Of a stretch of 64,000 nucleotides of DNA, positions 42,801 to 54,056 are shown piece by piece. Position 1 is the stretch's first letter. Each line of letters begins with the position of its first letter. This stretch comes from Pilasporangium apinafurcum (taxonomy: Eukaryota > Oomycota > Peronosporomycetes > Pythiales > Pythiaceae), in assembly GCA_001600495.1 (NCBI GenBank), contig BCKE01000003.1, positions 186,001 through 250,000 on the forward strand, read 5' to 3'. A program made the translations under genes and the position numbers. Under the pieces are notes generated by a model. That model was not told where the DNA came from and ran no database searches. It saw only the letters and a program-made list of their open reading frames with translations.

Positions 42801-43479
42801 TCTCAAAAGGATTCGTCTTGCCTAGGGATGGTGGCCCTAGTGCGTCGGCCTTAGTTAATGACCCTTTCTTTTTCTTCCCGGTACCTTTCCGTCCGAGCAA
42901 TTCAGCGACATCTTCTTTCTCTTTTTTCTTTTTTTCGTCAGTATCCTATGCAATAAATGTGTTAGTGCGGTGTGCAAGTAATGTTATCTGTGCGCACCTG
43001 TTGAACACTGTGAGTACTATACCTGGAACTTCTTGGAGTGAATATTCTTCTTTTTATGCTCTTCATATAGGTTCCTGTAGAACTGGTGGAAAAAAATGAT
43101 CGGCAATAAGCAAATAAATACTATTCATAAAGGTTATTGCGCCTACTTCATCACAGGGATGGTCCCATGTGCTTTGGCCAGTAGCGAAATTGAAGTAATA
43201 GATTTCCTCCGTGTCTGTTGTCTTGCATGGTTTCCAGTTCTCTGGTAGTGGTGCCTATGCATGGATAAAATAGCATGAGGGTTTTCCAGTAGTGAATACT
43301 ACAGTATTATGCAACTTGCTGACCTTCAAGCCCTCACGAGCAATCCAAAAAAGATCTTTCTCCGCTTCCAAGTCCATCCCCAGCCACGTCGCATATTCCA
43401 GCACCTCCTTTTCCGTGGGCTCATAGTTTGGATCGATTTCTTCCTCCAACACGATGCTATCGCTTTGTCCTGCATCCAT
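36864..43479 (-). CDS. CEP164: CEP164 homologue, WW domain plus giant coiled coil
   Basis: CEP164 sits on distal appendages of the mother centriole/basal body and is needed for cilium assembly. Complement 43479-43324, 43254-43147, 43082-43023, 42945-42709, 42655-37976, 37897-37801, 37732-37189 and 37074-36864 all join in phase to about 2030 aa (human 1460). The N-terminus matches the family: [28 protein letters not shown], then a WW domain [10 protein letters not shown]...[19 protein letters not shown] (residues 53-88). A Lys-rich patch and [20 protein letters not shown] follow. Residues about 200-1650 are almost unbroken Glu/Lys/Leu coiled coil. The 4.68-kb central exon is intronless. The tail has acidic low-complexity sequence and a final helix. 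Confidence 0.85.
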
Positions 43480-43610
43480 CTTTTGCACACGCCCTTTCAA
43501 GATCACACTGGTTGATCTGGATGCCTATTTGCTCATATGTTGTGTAGAAGGACACGTTATATTAACGGTTATAGTATGGTGCGATTGTAGTGATGGCTAC
43601 ACTTGTTACT

Positions 43611-45515
43611 TTAGCTGGTAGAAGGCCGTGCTGGGGTCGATTGGGCTATGGCTTTGTAGTAATGCAATGTTTCAACCCAATAGCGAAGGATATTCTCATC
43701 GTCACAGCGCAGCTCGTAGGTGCGGGAGCCGTGAGGATTCGCTTTCGTACGTAAATCGACCACTACATCAAAGTGGTAGTGATTCCCACGAGCGTGCCGA
43801 TGGACAAGAATATTGGAAATGCGCGACACTGAAAACCCTCCACGTGGTGCGAATCCACGAGCGTGATCTTCCATACTAAAGTGATACGAAACGATAAACG
43901 TCTTCGGGTCCACTTTAAACCATCGCTTCTCCCATCCGCGAAAGATTGACGCACTCTTTTTCTCCAGGACGCCTTCTAGTACCGGTAATTGCCTCGCCGA
44001 ATCCGATTTCATACATAGTCGATTCATTTCACTGACTAAGGATACCATTGTGATACCAACTTGACGTAAATCAGGGGGTTGAATAAGATCAACATCACTC
44101 GTCAAGCGAGCAATGAGGCTATCAACATCGGGAGATCCCATCAAAATCCGGTGCTTTACGATGTCGACACGATACTGCAGCGACTCCAAGTCGTGAATTG
44201 GCTGAAGCATCCGTTCGTGGGAAGGTGACGGAAGAAAAGAGGATAGATTATTTTGTACAACATTTGTGCGTTGAGGAACACCGCGTTCGCGAACCATAGG
44301 CTTTGCACCACTCCTGTGTACAGAATCGCTATGCACATTGGCATCGTATGAAACTGTGGACAGTCCAATTCCATGGCTTTCATCTTCTATATCACCAAAA
44401 GGTTTCTCTGTCTTTGCACGATACAATTTCATCGCACTATCTGAGTGGGATCGTGTGGCGCGTTTAAACATCGGCAGCTCCAGCCGTTTAGATGGAGTAG
44501 GAGATTCATTGATGTTCTCGCTTTGGAAATTGGCTGACCTCAGAACGCTTTCACTTTCGAACTGTCCACCATTTTCCTTGCCTGACGCTTTGTTAGCATA
44601 GAGAAGTTCCGTAACGCACTTCCGCATGTTGCCTTTCAAGAGAGTGATGCTATTTTCAGCTGTACAGGGACCACGCTGTTGCTTTAGTCGTTTATAAACT
44701 TCCCACGGGACATCTTCGCTTTCAATATCTTCAGGTTCGGAGCTCTCAAACAGAACTTGGAGACTTTGCAATTGATAGTCCTCTGCCTGATGTGCTTCAT
44801 TGATGCTGCAAATAGAGAAAGCGTGTGTGTAAATAGCACAATCAGTATATCTAAAACCAAGTAGCTAGCACTTACGCTTGTCGAACCAATGCAAGGCTGT
44901 TGAGCGTTTCTGCCACTTTCAAACTGTTCTTCCCGTGGCATTTCTCTCGAATCGTAAGTGCGCGCTGAAGATGCTGCTGTGCAATATCAGGGACACCATG
45001 AAGACGATACACCGTGCCGAGTTCCTGCAATGTTTCGCTTGTCAATTCATCTGGAAATGGTGACGAAATATGGCAACGCCTTTAAAACAAGATGACGACA
45101 GTGACGAAGCAACCATGTGGTGGTGGCCTACCAAGACCAGATTTTTCGTGGATAACGAGACGTTTATGCAACAAAGGCAGTGCTTTGTCGTATTCGCCAT
45201 TCATGTTGTAGAGGAGAGCCAATTGGCCCAGATCGTCCGAGACCTTCACATGAACTAATGGCAAGTTGTAACAAATCAACCACGTCAGCAAAAAATAATG
45301 AGTCAAAATGACAAGATGAGTGGCCGTACACTCTCCATGCGCCGCTTGCATGGAACGCAGGACAGTCTCCTGCTTCGTGATCGCCTATAATAGCAGTGTG
45401 CGTCAACGGATTTGGTTATTTATCCCAAATGACTATAGATGTGTTGACAAACTGTATCCACATCATCAACCTTTAGGAGTACGTTGCTCTCGCTGGATGC
45501 TTCCTCGTACGCCAT
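43611..45515 (-). CDS. TPR (kinesin-light-chain-like) plus PH-domain protein
   Basis: Probably a membrane-linked scaffold; function unknown. I join complement 45515-45471 (tentative), 45384-45313, 45243-45132, 45050-44876 and 44805-43611 to about 532 aa. TPR repeats are seen as DDLGQLALLYNMNGEYDKAL...LVIHEKSG and ETLQELGTVYRLHGVPDIA...ALTIREKCHG, the 42-residue form of kinesin light chain. The PH domain is C-terminal: VLEGVLEKKSASIFRGWEKR, WFKVDPKTFIVSYHF, FSVSRISNILVHRH, RTYELRCDDENILRYWVETL. The middle is Ser-rich with probable phosphosites. The donor of exon 1 is uncertain (45471 or slightly later). Confidence 0.75.
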
Positions 45516-45969
45516 CGACGCGCTCCTTGAGAAGGCCGATCCTTCCAGATCAGAAGACAAGACGACAGAGAAGAGAGCGCTTGAGTTATATTGTATGAGC
45601 AAGCGAAGCTTCGTGTGGCAGCTCACCAACGTATTCCACAGCGTCAATGTGCTGACACAATGGAACCGATTTCCTTTATTTTTGTATCCTAGAGTTATAT
45701 CCCGTAAGTAACTATACATGTGATGCAAAAACATAAATAGTACCACTTGTCCAATGTGTTGCGATCTCATGGAACTGCCGCTCACGAGTTCGTCATTTAA
45801 GATTTCAATATGCTACTTTTTTGTGATTTTGTTGACTATCATCCTCATTCCCATTCATATAAGAGATGTATCTGGGCATCACATACAATGCGATACTCTA
45901 GATTCGATGTTCCGCTTAAATACCAAAGTAAGACAAAATAACAATAAGAGAATCACTTTGTAAATTCAC
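45516..45969. other. Spacer upstream of the TPR-PH gene
   Basis: About 450 bp; probably the promoter of the minus-strand gene and possibly decayed left part of the Fanzor remnant that follows. No feature is secure. Confidence 0.3.
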
Positions 45970-46363
45970 GTGCTTGGAGGTCTCACTACAAGTTTCAGAT
46001 GATGCTACAATGCAAGATGGAGCGAGCAGGTGGACGGCTGATCAAATGTAAAGAAGAGCCCACGACCAAGACATGCTCGAACTGCGAAATGATTGACAAA
46101 GGCATGAAAGCGCAGAAAGTCTTTGTATATCCAAGATATCTATCATGGATCAAGATGTGAACGCTGCTCGCAATATATCTCAAGAATGAAGACAACCCAC
46201 CTGGACGCATCATGTGAGTGTGACCAGGGTTGCCTTCCTCGGAGTGTTGTAATTTGCACTAGCTCGCTAGTGTGGAGAACAACCTAGGCTTTGATTGTTT
46301 GGAAGAAACTCAAAGTAAACAAAGATCGTCCCTGAGTTACCAAATGGTACTTCATATGATCTT
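45970..46363 (+). mobile_element. Fanzor (TnpB-like) remnant, family A copy 2
   Basis: Same part of the protein survives as in the copy at 12700-13240. One frame reads SHYKFQMMLQCKMERAGGRL, IKCKEEPTTKTCSNCEMIDK (first CxxC of the zinc ribbon with the preceding Glu and TKTC motif). The RuvC-III segment, here GSRCERCSQYIS out of frame, corresponds to DxDVNAARNI. The shared right-end tail (GTCCCTGAGTTACC, CATATGATCTT) is at 46321-46363. Not translatable as it stands. Confidence 0.7.
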
Positions 46364-46759
46364 TTTGGAATATTTAGCATATGGTGAATATTAGTGAGGT
46401 GATCATTCTACGCGAGTACCAAGCGAGTTTGTATCATCTATGGATTTGATTTGTCCCAAGGAATCTTAGTGAGTTGGTTTTGCATGTCTTCCTGCCGTGT
46501 GCCTCCTTTATTCCCGTGTCTCTGCTCGTCGGAATTGGGCATGGGTTTCCATGTATCTGAAACTGAAGCTGATCGTCGTAGAATTTGCAGTATTGTTATT
46601 GAATGTAAAAAAGTAAACACAACTATTCCATTATCAATAGCTTTTAACCTCTTAGATACCAAGGTATAGTAAGAGTCTACTTCGTCGGCTCCATACCTAC
46701 AAAAAGGTCGGGAACATCGTTCCGCTCTCTTCCTACCATCGAAAGATAAGAAAAAGACT
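46364..46759. other. Spacer
   Basis: About 400 bp without a recognisable gene; it holds the 3' flank of MMAB. Confidence 0.35.
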
Positions 46760-47413
46760 CTACTCCTCCTTTGCAGATGGCTTGACATTTTGATTGACCC
46801 ATTTTGTTTCTTCCTTACCTTCTTTTAGTGCTGAGTGCCGCGCTGCAACAAATAGGAAGTCGCTCAATCGATTCAAATACCGCAATACAACTGTATCCAC
46901 ATCTCCTGTATCTGCCAGCGGCACCACACGTCTCTCAGCCCGACGGCAGACGGATCTAGCAACGTGCAAATGTGTCGACGCCAGTCCACCACCAGAAGGC
47001 AAAATGAAGCACTTCAGTGGCGGAAGCGCTTCGTCCATTTCGTCGATCCACTTTTCCAGCTGCAGCACATTCGTCTCGTCGAACATACCAGCGCGGTTTT
47101 TCTTACTTTGGGATGCCGTCGTAAGTGGTGTGGCGATGCAGGCACCAAGATCAAAGAGTCTCGACTGGATTTGCTCCAATTTTTCTGGCAGATAGTCATT
47201 TTGAGCCAAACGCGAGTGTTCAATGACGACGCCAAGCTGCGCGTTCAGCTCGTCCGTGTCACCGAGCGCGTTGAAGACGTCGTCGTTCTTGGGTCGGCGC
47301 TCTCCCGAGAACAGTTGTGATGTGCCTTTATCACCAGTTTTTGTGTAAACCTTCATGCCTCGACTGCTGTAGCGGCTGGAGATGGTCGTCAGAGTCAGCA
47401 ACTGTCTCCTCAT
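46760..47413 (-). CDS. MMAB: Cob(I)alamin adenosyltransferase, PduO type (MMAB)
   Basis: Makes adenosylcobalamin from cob(I)alamin and ATP, the cofactor of mitochondrial methylmalonyl-CoA mutase. Single exon, 217 aa from the ATG at 47413. The first 20 residues (MRRQLLTLTTISSRYSSRG) are Arg/Ser/Thr-rich without acids, a likely mitochondrial presequence. The family core follows: MKVYTKTGDKGTSQLFSGER (ATP loop), ALGDTDELNAQLG, FILPSGGGLASTHLHVARSV, CRRAERRVV and YLNRLSDFLFVAAR. Upstream in-frame sequence lacks an ATG. Divergent from the MFS gene at 47568. It implies that the organism uses vitamin B12. Confidence 0.93.
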   Translation of the reverse strand: MRRQLLTLTTISSRYSSRGMKVYTKTGDKGTSQLFSGERRPKNDDVFNALGDTDELNAQLGVVIEHSRLAQNDYLPEKLEQIQSRLFDLGACIATPLTTASQSKKNRAGMFDETNVLQLEKWIDEMDEALPPLKCFILPSGGGLASTHLHVARSVCRRAERRVVPLADTGDVDTVVLRYLNRLSDFLFVAARHSALKEGKEETKWVNQNVKPSAKEE

Positions 47414-47567
47414 GAAGTGGGGTAGTGCGAAGGCGGAAATGCAATCCGCGGTGCCTGAGGTTGGCAAGAAATGCAGCAATTGTGACAAGTGATTGGCTAA
47501 AAATGAACATTTTCAACCAATTTCAGAAGATTTCATCTCAGACTTTGCTTCTGATTACATAGCTCGA
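47414..47567. promoter_or_regulatory. Shared divergent promoter interval
   Basis: 154 bp between the MMAB and MFS start codons. It includes a pyrimidine-rich AG (about 47512-47526) that could end a leader intron of the MFS gene. Confidence 0.3.
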
Positions 47568-49254
47568 ATGGCAATGATTGATCCAGAGAAACTCTCGCTG
47601 CTTGGGCAGACGCCGCCCATGCGATACGACGGTGGACGATGGGCGCTACCAAGGCGGATATCCAGTGATGAGGATGATATTGACAGAAGCGGTACCAGCG
47701 TACGCAGTCGCACGAGTGACCCGATGACGTACGACACCATGATGCAACTCTCAATACCTCGAAATCCGTTCCGTCATGAGAGCTTCCGTTCGTTCATGAT
47801 TTGGTCCATAGCATCCATCATCCTCTTCCTCACAAACCAGCTGACGACACTACCTGTTGGATTCTTTCCAGCATATGCAAAGGAGAATCTGTACATGTCC
47901 TCTATGGAGTTGAGCGTGTTCTTTTCAGTATATCCATTAAGTATCATGCTGAGCAGTCCACTGGCAGCATACATCAGTCCATGCATTGGTCGACAAACAG
48001 TCATTTGTGTCGGCCTGCTCCTAAGTGGCTCTTCGACCATGGCGTTTGCGTATTGCGGCTCGGCGGCTGCGGTGTTTAGTTTACGAGTGCTACAAGGTTT
48101 GGGTGCTGGCGCTGCGGGTGCGTTTGTTTTCTATCTTTCCATTTACAGCCTTATTCTAATATGACTCTTTTCTCTCAGTTGTAGGGACGTTCTCACTGAT
48201 AACAGAAGAGTTTTCGGCAAACGTTGGTCAGGTTCTTCTTGTCCAAGAGCTCATCGTAGCTGCTGCGTTCATCACGGCACCGCCTCTTGGCAGTGTGTTG
48301 TACGATTACCAAGGGTTCCAAATCCCATTTTTGGCATCTGGAGTAGCACAATTACTGGTTATGATGGTGACCCCAATACTCTTCATCGAATATGCGCTTT
48401 CTGACGGCTTATATACTCGCACACATGTGCCAGTGACGCTATATTTGTCCACAGTGACTGCCCGTGTGAAGTTTCAAGATGCCCTCACACCGACGTGTGT
48501 GACCTGTCTTGCGCTGACAGTCTTCTCGATGATGTCGTTTGGATTTATCGATCCCTATTTAGGAACTCATTTGGAAATTGTGTTGGGTGCCCAGCATTTT
48601 GCTGTTGGACTGGGTTTCGGTCTTAGCGCATTCGTCTATTTTCTAGGCGGGCTCATGTACGTTTGGCTCAGTGGAAAGGTTGGGTCGAAACAAGTGATCG
48701 TGTTCGGACTGTTTCTGCTATCTCTTGGGTTTTTCTTCTTAGGGCCTCCGCCATTCCTCAATATGTTCTTTCAAGATTATAACCGATTATGGTCCACTCA
48801 GTACTTGTCACTCGTCTTCATCGGTTGTGGAGGCGCGCTATCAATTGCTCCAGGTCTGCCGCTGACGCTGATGAGCGTGGCAAACTCAGGAGCACAGGCG
48901 CATAATTTGGTGGTAGGGCTGTTTACGGCAGCCATCTATCTCGGGCAAGCGCTAGGGCCGTTCTTGGCGCTTTTACTCATGCAGATTGTCCCCACCACCC
49001 ACTCGCTCAATTGCTTCGCAAGCGTGGAGAATTCCTTTATGGCATGCGATTCTCCTCTGCCATGGACGTTTACGGCGTACTCATTCGTGACGGTGGCACT
49101 GATGGTGTATGTAATGTATAATCTCTCGACGGGGGAAGCGATTGTTGAACTGTTGCAACGTAACAATAGCAAACGTGTGTCGTTCGTACGCCAGCCGTCG
49201 GACTATGGGCAGTTTGTCTTTCTTGACGAGGAAGATTTTGAAGACAAGATATAA
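47568..49254 (+). CDS. Major facilitator superfamily transporter, 12 TM
   Basis: Secondary transporter of unknown substrate. Exons 47568-48117 and 48179-49254 (61-nt intron, phase 1) give about 541 aa. An acidic/Arg cytoplasmic head of about 75 residues precedes TM1 (FMIWSIASIILFLTNQL). Motif-A-like LAAYISPCIGRQTVICVGLL lies between TM2 and TM3, then RVLQGLGAGAAVVGTFSL. Further helices include VTCLALTVFSMMSFGFI, VIVFGLFLLSLGFFFLG and GLFTAAIYLGQALGPFLALL. The C-terminus is cytoplasmic and acidic. The shape suggests the SLC18/vesicular amine or TetA-like branch, but I cannot assign a substrate. The start is the first in-frame ATG; an upstream exon is possible. Confidence 0.8.
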
Positions 49255-49493
49255 GTCATTCAACAGTCAGGTTATTCACAAGAGCATTAATTAAAGTTCA
49301 TTTCTGCGTTGGAATTATGAGATCAAGGGCAACTTCAACATAGATGGCAAGATCAGAAGAGCAGCCTTGTTATAATGACAAATTGTTCGAAATATCAAGT
49401 AAAGGCAATTTTGTTGACACCTCTTTTTAAGGACAATTCTGATAAAAGCAGTGACATGCTGGGTTGTTTTCAGCTGCAGTCATTGATTAGTCG
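49255..49493. other. Spacer
   Basis: About 240 bp between co-oriented genes; no feature beyond presumed 3' UTR and promoter. Confidence 0.35.
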
Positions 49494-52018
49494 ATGGATG
49501 CGGGCGAAGCAGAAATTGCGGAAAGCGTACGCAGACAACAGGAAGGACAACGCGATGAGACCGCGCTTCAGAGTGACGTATATGCCACTGCTACCGACAT
49601 TCAGGATCAGCAGAGTCAAGCGAAGCCTCCACTACCGATGAGCACCCGCAGATCTTCCTCTGCCAGCCATCAGCAACCGAAGAAGCGTGGACGACAGTTG
49701 AAACAACGAGAAAAGGACTTTCCAGATGTTAATTGGGATCAAGCGCTCCAACAATTTGCGAAATGCATTTACGAAGAACTGAAGCGACTAAACAAAGTTT
49801 TCGTTGATAAGGTAAGCACGTACGCATCCAATATGCTTGTTGTCATGGAGTGACAATTCTTCCACGCCGATTCCATTTTGGATGAGACAATACTGCTGCT
49901 GATGGAAACTTTCACTATGTGATCTTGCTTCCTATCTCGAGGGTGACATTACTTTTGCAGCGTGGAAGAAGCTATGGCTTGAAGAGCGCGTGAGTGCTGC
50001 GTTCCATGTGGAGTTTTGGGAAAGCACACCTTCTGATACACATCGGATTATACTTCAACAAGCACTAGGTATGGCTTGTGCATATGAAACAATTTAAATG
50101 GTATATCCCTCAAATTACATTTCAAATGATGCTGTAGATACGTTGGTAGAATGCATCGAATCAGGTAGCAGCTTTCAAGAAGCTACAGCTGTGGCAGCCC
50201 TGTTGGGCTACGTCTTTAGTCTTTACTGTGCCTATTTTGTTCAACTTGGCTCACCAAAGTTCAAGATTTCAGTTGATCCGCGCTCCTGGGCTGCCCTATT
50301 GTCGATCCAAGGCATTTTAGAAGGCACTGGCGCGCGGCTATTTCGTCGTTCTTCACAGGAGGGTCTCTTTATGATGAAAACACTGGCCAAGAAAGAAAAC
50401 GCATTTTTACAGTGTCTGCGTGGATTTGGTAACGAGTATCGTGTGTGTAACACCCTAAGCAGACAAATTGGTATCGAGAGTAAGGCTCTACTTGTAAACA
50501 TTGGAACCAGCGCTGACTCGTGTAAAATTTCTAACTTTGAGGTACGAGTAGCTACTTCCTATCAACAAAGCGTTTGATGCATCACTCACCAATTACGCAT
50601 TATAGATAAACGCACGTCAACTGGGGCATATAGAGTTGCTTAATGATCGCTACATGGAATTGATGAAGCGCCTCCAGACGCTATCGAACGTGAATTCAGG
50701 TTCATCGCGTGGACGCCATTTCGGAATATTGGAGCAGCAACGAAACGCTCTCTTCGAGAAAAACAGGAAGCAGCTTGCACCCGAATTAACAAATTTATTG
50801 CGTACCTATTTGGCTCGAATATCGAGCGAGCCAGTTTTAATGAAAGCACCTAGGGATCGTCTCGTAGGTGATAGTGTAAACAATATCGCAAGTTCGGCAG
50901 GCCATTCGCTGAATGTAGATTCTGCAGGTTTCGGCGGAGAGGATGGAGATGAAACTGAGAGCGACGATTATCTTGCGGAACTGGAAAAGGAGCTTCGAGC
51001 TAACATCTCCAAGTCCCCACAAACCAACCCTAGTTCAGAAAATCTAATGCCAAAGCTATCAATATCGAGAGATCACCCAGTGCAATGCGAACGCGAGATG
51101 ACTCCGTCCTCTGAACTGAATGATGACGAAAGTAATGAATTGATAGAATTGAGCAGAGAGCTGGATAGGCACATAGCGGTTGGAACCTCCTATGGGCATG
51201 AAGATGACAAAGCACGTGACACAACTCAGGAGAGCAACGAATTAGTAGACCTGGAACCACAGTTTGAAGCAGATATTGCAAGTGGAACCATTTCCAACGT
51301 AGTGGATATTCGATCGACGCCGCTGCAACTCACGTTTGCTCATAAAATTGGTGGTGTGAAATCTGCACGCACAACCCAAATCGTCACCAGACCTAATATC
51401 AGATCGGAGACGCACGAGGTACCAACATTGCCGGAAAGACAAAGGAAACTTTCAGATATATCGTCAACAACCACAGATGAGGATGATTTATTAGCACAAT
51501 TGCAAGCCGAGCTGGATTCGTCACTGTCTACAACCAAAACCCCGTTAGTAGCTGATAAAGCGACGTTAGTAAGGGGTTCAAAGAGACAACGAAAATCACC
51601 AGCGCCTCGTGCTGCTACTGTCGGCAAAAAATCATCCGCGCGAGATAAAGTGGCCGTAAAGAACAGCAAGAATAATTTTCAGCGAAAAGAGAGCGGGACA
51701 GCTGATTCCAGCTTATTTCGGCAATCAAAATTACGGAGAATAAATTCGACTAAATCAGACAAGCCAAGTGTACCTGCAGCTGCCCAGAGAACGAAGTCAA
51801 CACATCGGAAAGCGAAACCAGCTATATCGAGCACATTTGATGTTCCTAAAGCACCAATCCTATCTTCAGAAGACCCGCACACAGCAAACTCATTATTGCG
51901 ATTGAGCCTTCCAAGTTGTGCATCCGAGCGATCTACTTCGCTCGCCACGGCTTCTGGCGATGAGAGTGATGGACTCGACTTCCTTGAAGCGGAGTTGCAA
52001 GCATCAACCAGGTTTTAG
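49494..52018 (+). CDS. SNAPC1: SNAPC1 homologue (snRNA-activating complex subunit)
   Basis: SNAPc binds the proximal element of snRNA gene promoters for RNA polymerases II and III. Exons 49494-49811, about 49960-50068, 50138-50541 and 50606-52018. The core is ITFAAWKKLWLEERVSAAF, AALLGYVFSLYCAYFVQLG and KFKISVDPRSWAALLSIQG, matching the SNAPC1 signature (LYLLYALYNTQ...KIRVALKDWDEVLKFQ). The long last exon adds about 470 residues of acidic and basic disordered sequence with repeated LxxELxxxI-like segments (ELEKELRANIS, ELSRELDRHIA, DLEPQFEADIA, QLQAELDSSLS, FLEAELQAS). The acceptor of exon 2 is unsettled: GAG|GGT near 49944 keeps phase. The N-terminal 100 residues are unlike animal SNAPC1. 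Confidence 0.7.
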
Positions 52019-52059
52019 TATCGCTCAAACGTGGTGTGAGATGTGGTTCGCAATTATGC

Positions 52060-52815
52060 ACAGGAACTTAGCATAGCAACGGTGGAATCACCTTTTGTTA
52101 TGAGCTCTCCCGAGTCTGAGGATGTTCACTGGGTTGGTTCTCATCTGCGGTGCCAACGTTAGTCGCTCGAGTCTATCAGAGATACCAAAACCATCCATCT
52201 TTGCGGTTTTATGCTGCTTAGATACTTATCCAGTCGCTCATACTACCACGCTTTGTGCTTAAGAGTACGATTTGGACAAAACTCAGGTCTTGTAGCCGAT
52301 GATGAAGGAGCTGTTGCGGTAGTTCTATAGATCAACGCGTCGAAAGCTGACAAAAATCGTTTTCTATTGGGATGGAGTGTCTGAAGACCAATTTGATATG
52401 GTGTAACAAAAGAAGTGCCTGCAATCAAACGGGACTAGGAAGGGATAGAAGCTGGATACGCATCAAAGATCACATTTGTTGTTGTTCAGAAACGATATCA
52501 TACAGGTTTATTTCCTGTGCAACAGAATCAGGACAGTGATAGTAAGAGTAGGAATATGCCAGCGGAAACTGTTGCTGATACTGTTATTTGTCATCCACAT
52601 GGGTTTGATTTCTATCTAATGAGTTAAGCTGGTCTCTAGGCACGTCTTGATTGTATCATTCTCACATTATCCATGATGAAACAGGATTTGGGGTCAATAG
52701 GTTCCAGTAAGTGACATTCAACTTATGCTACCTGTTCGTGCAGTGCAGATGATTCGTTTCGATGGTCTAGCGGTATTATGCGTATTCGATGGCGTTACGT
52801 ACGCGTTTCTACCTA
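52060..52815 (+). pseudogene. AGO: Argonaute pseudogene, PIWI domain only
   Basis: A host Argonaute gene in decay. Reading with stops and at least two frame changes, the order of a PIWI domain is intact: LICGANVSRSS (ADVTH site, Asp to Asn), PKPSIFAVLCCLD, MMKELLR*FYRSTRRKLTKI, FYWDGVSEDQFDMV (the RDGVSE motif), EVPAIKRD*EGIEAGYASKI, TFVVVQKRYHTGLFP, RNMPAETVADTVICHPHGFD, FYLMS*AGL (FYLCSHAG), then out of frame NLCYLFVQCR and RYYAYSMALRTRF (the YYA...FRAR end). PAZ and N domains are absent. Premature stops at more than eight codons exclude a product. It lies between SNAPC1 and the ankyrin-FN3 gene. Confidence 0.82.
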
Positions 52816-52891
52816 AATTTAATGACTTTTCTTTTCCTGGCACTTTTTTGATCACCTAGATTATGATCTTCGCCTAAAGAGTGGCTTTGGC

Positions 52892-54011
52892 ATGGGAAAG
52901 AAAATTTCAAGCGCATCCACTGCCCAAGTAAAAGGTTTCACGAACTCACAGTCGGTACTGGCGAAGGAAGAAGACAATTCCGATCTTGGATGGCGCATAG
53001 TGCTTCTCAGAGCGTTAATTGGTGGCAATTTGGATTGTAGGATTTGCGAAGCAGGTTATTTGCTTTGGTTTGATTCGTATTAATGATTTTATGTTTGTCA
53101 TGGAAAAAAGTGGTGGAAAAGACGATCTTGGACCACATTGAAGTGCTTTCAGCCGCGTTTACCAGTACTATGCCTTTGTGGACGCTGCAATGGGACTCAC
53201 TGCACTGGTATCTTCTGCAACTTGATATTTCTCTTTGATTTCACAGCTCATTCATTCGAAAAAATCTGCTAATAGGTGGCTTTTACACGGTGCAACCCCA
53301 CTCTTCATTGCCAGTGCTTATTCGCACCCACGTCTCGTACAGTGGCTCCTTCAAAACGGAGCTGATCGCTCCACGACGTGCTATCTCAAGCAAACTCCTT
53401 TCGACATCGTAGGGGAGTGCTGTGAGTACTCCGTTCTATCAATTGACAAAACCAACATCACTGACAGAAGCACTGAGTGCAGATATCTACTACAGGAGCC
53501 GCCGTCTCTTCCTTCGCCGCCAGACACGGCGGTGAATCTCTCCAGCACATTCTCTTCGGAAGTAGTCGTAGTGAAGACGACAACGCCATCTGGAACAACA
53601 CGTAGCAGTACAGGGACGCCTAAACCCGCAGTAATGTTAGTGCAGCAGACTCTCTACAAATGTATCGTGAGTATTACGTGGGAGACTCCGCTCTCCAATG
53701 GCGCGATCATTGACAAGTACGAAGTACGTTACCGCCATCTCGTTTCAGAGGACGAAAACGAGAATTTCAACGACATCGAAGATACGCTGCATGGTGGAGA
53801 TAACTCTTCATCTACGACAGCAGGAGGAAATTGGCGACTGGAGCGCACAAATCACAATCGTAACGAACGACAACAAGGGATTGTAATTGAAGGACTTCAA
53901 TTTGATGCACTCTATGAGTTTATGATTCGGTCCTGGAACGCTGTAGGAAAAGGCGACTGGGGGTGCAGCTACAAGCTACAGACGCTGCGATCTCCGGAGT
54001 CGGCAGGTTGA
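52892..54011 (+). CDS. Ankyrin-FN3 protein with N-myristoylation motif
   Basis: Starts MGKKISSAS, a good N-myristoylation signal, so probably membrane-anchored. After an ankyrin-like beginning (VLLRALIGGNLD) there are one or two introns between 53040 and 53247. The exon from 53248 reads LLHGATPLFIASAYSHPRLV...LLQNGADRSTTCYLKQTPFD, a clear pair of ankyrin repeats. A Ser/Thr-rich linker follows. The last 120 residues form a fibronectin type III domain (CIVSITWETPLSNGAIIDKY, VRYRHL, IEGLQFDALYEFMIRSWNAV, GKGDWG). A short exon at about 53170-53217 (YYAFVDAAMGLTAL) is likely but not certain. No enzymatic motif; an adaptor role is inferred. Confidence 0.65.
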
Positions 54012-54056
54012 GTAGCATTCTCATCTATAAGCTAATACAAAACGCGTTGGATTTGT

